This document shows, piece after piece, positions 63,666 through 64,000 of a stretch of 64,000 nucleotides of DNA; position 1 is the stretch's first letter, and every line of letters starts with the position of its first letter. The stretch covers positions 174 through 64,173 of the forward strand of contig NZ_LIUT01000006.1 in NCBI RefSeq assembly GCF_001277345.1, given 5' to 3'. The position numbers were made by a program, and so were the translations under genes. Origin of the DNA: Paenibacillus solani. Lineage in GTDB: Bacteria > Bacillota > Bacilli > Paenibacillales > Paenibacillaceae. Under the pieces are notes generated by a model that worked only from the letters and a program-made list of their open reading frames with translations, searched no databases and was not told where the DNA came from.

Positions 63666-64000
63666 TGTTTCGATCACACGATTTCATACGCTGCTTATCG
63701 TTCAAATCGGAGCCGATGTGATGTTTCTCATATATGTGGACTCATTTATAAGAAATAATTATACTAATACAATGTGCAAAAACGAACAAGGAGGTCATAC
63801 GTCATTGCTCAGTCATGCCTCTTGGTGTTACGAATGAATCGAAAAGTAGCACAATCAGTAACACGCTCCAATATGCTCTGGCATATTTGAACCTTTGATG
63901 TGGGTTGAGCTCACTTCCGTGGAAGTAGATATCAATTGATTATTTCAGATAAACGGCTCAGCAGCATCTGGTTGTAGCATCGTGTTACTTTTGAGCATGG

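Larger units (their letters stand above)
63367..64000. other. Intergenic right end, no gene seen
   Basis: Contains two terminators (listed). AAGGAGGTCATAC at 63789-63801 looks like a ribosome binding site, but no start with a long frame follows. Confidence 0.5.

Noticed and set aside
63789..63870. Gene start at the right edge after AAGGAGGTCATAC
   Set aside because: The only nearby ATG frame closes after 22 codons and has no recognisable pattern.
1..64000. tRNA, rRNA genes or riboswitches
   Set aside because: No sequence with recognisable tRNA or rRNA features or a known riboswitch core was seen on either strand.

Overview
The window looks like a chromosomal segment of a Paenibacillus-type low-GC Gram-positive. 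Pointers are strong AGGAGG-type ribosome binding sites with many GTG/TTG starts, YesM/YesN two-component pairs beside sugar ABC transporters, a GH18 chitinase with FnIII and chitin-binding modules, an SLH-anchored surface protein, a pectate lyase and NRPS genes. No rRNA, tRNA, CRISPR array or intact insertion sequence was found. Base composition is uneven by eye: the NRPS block (1-7.8 kb) and the 36.7-41.5 kb block are AT-rich, while 46.9-55 kb is GC-richer.

Layout. 0-7.8 kb: 3' end of an NRPS gene (end of A domain, carrier, epimerization domain, terminal condensation-like domain, no thioesterase domain), then an ABC exporter, a saccharopine-dehydrogenase-like enzyme, a DUF3810 membrane metalloprotease-like protein and a type II thioesterase. 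7.8-13.2 kb: a decayed gene end, a run of hairpins, a large secreted chitinase, and about 1.1 kb without a convincing gene. 13.2-20.2 kb: AI-2E-family membrane protein, chemotaxis receptor copy 1, a yvfRSTU-like ABC/two-component operon, and a decayed third receptor fragment. 20.2-28.2 kb (minus): two lipoprotein solute-binding proteins, YesN/YesM regulators and two permeases of an oligosaccharide importer with a candidate cre site. 28.3-32.9 kb: ribokinase, nucleoside hydrolase and nucleoside transporter (minus), divergent from an HTH-PfkB kinase/regulator. 33.2-36.3 kb: receptor copy 2 and a MscS-type channel. 36.8-41.5 kb: an unusual five-gene block with two proteins proposed to share a papain-like fold, an acyl carrier protein, a family-2 glycosyltransferase and a cytosolic NodB-type deacetylase. 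41.5-44.3 kb: small membrane and hypothetical proteins, an AbrB/Doc toxin-antitoxin pair and a putative sensor-domain protein. 44.7-55 kb: a frameshifted pectate lyase and a YesM/YesN-controlled sugar ABC operon ending in a frameshifted FAD oxidoreductase. 55-64 kb: gene remnants, a broken DUF438/hemerythrin/PAS gene, a small membrane protein and an 1862-residue SLH surface protein.

How it fits together: most of the window serves polysaccharide and nucleoside scavenging (secreted or wall-anchored enzymes and binding proteins, importers, dedicated two-component regulators, three candidate CcpA sites), with chemotaxis receptors between. One NRPS block is present at the left edge. The best candidate for an undescribed system is 36.8-41.5 kb: a carrier protein translationally coupled to a BtrH/C39-like protein, with a glycosyltransferase and a deacetylase lacking a signal peptide, suggesting intracellular carrier-dependent assembly of an amino-sugar product. 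Two receptor copies lie as direct repeats of about 2 kb around an 18.7 kb unit, and several genes between 44.9 and 55.7 kb carry frameshifts or stops that are either decay or sequence errors.
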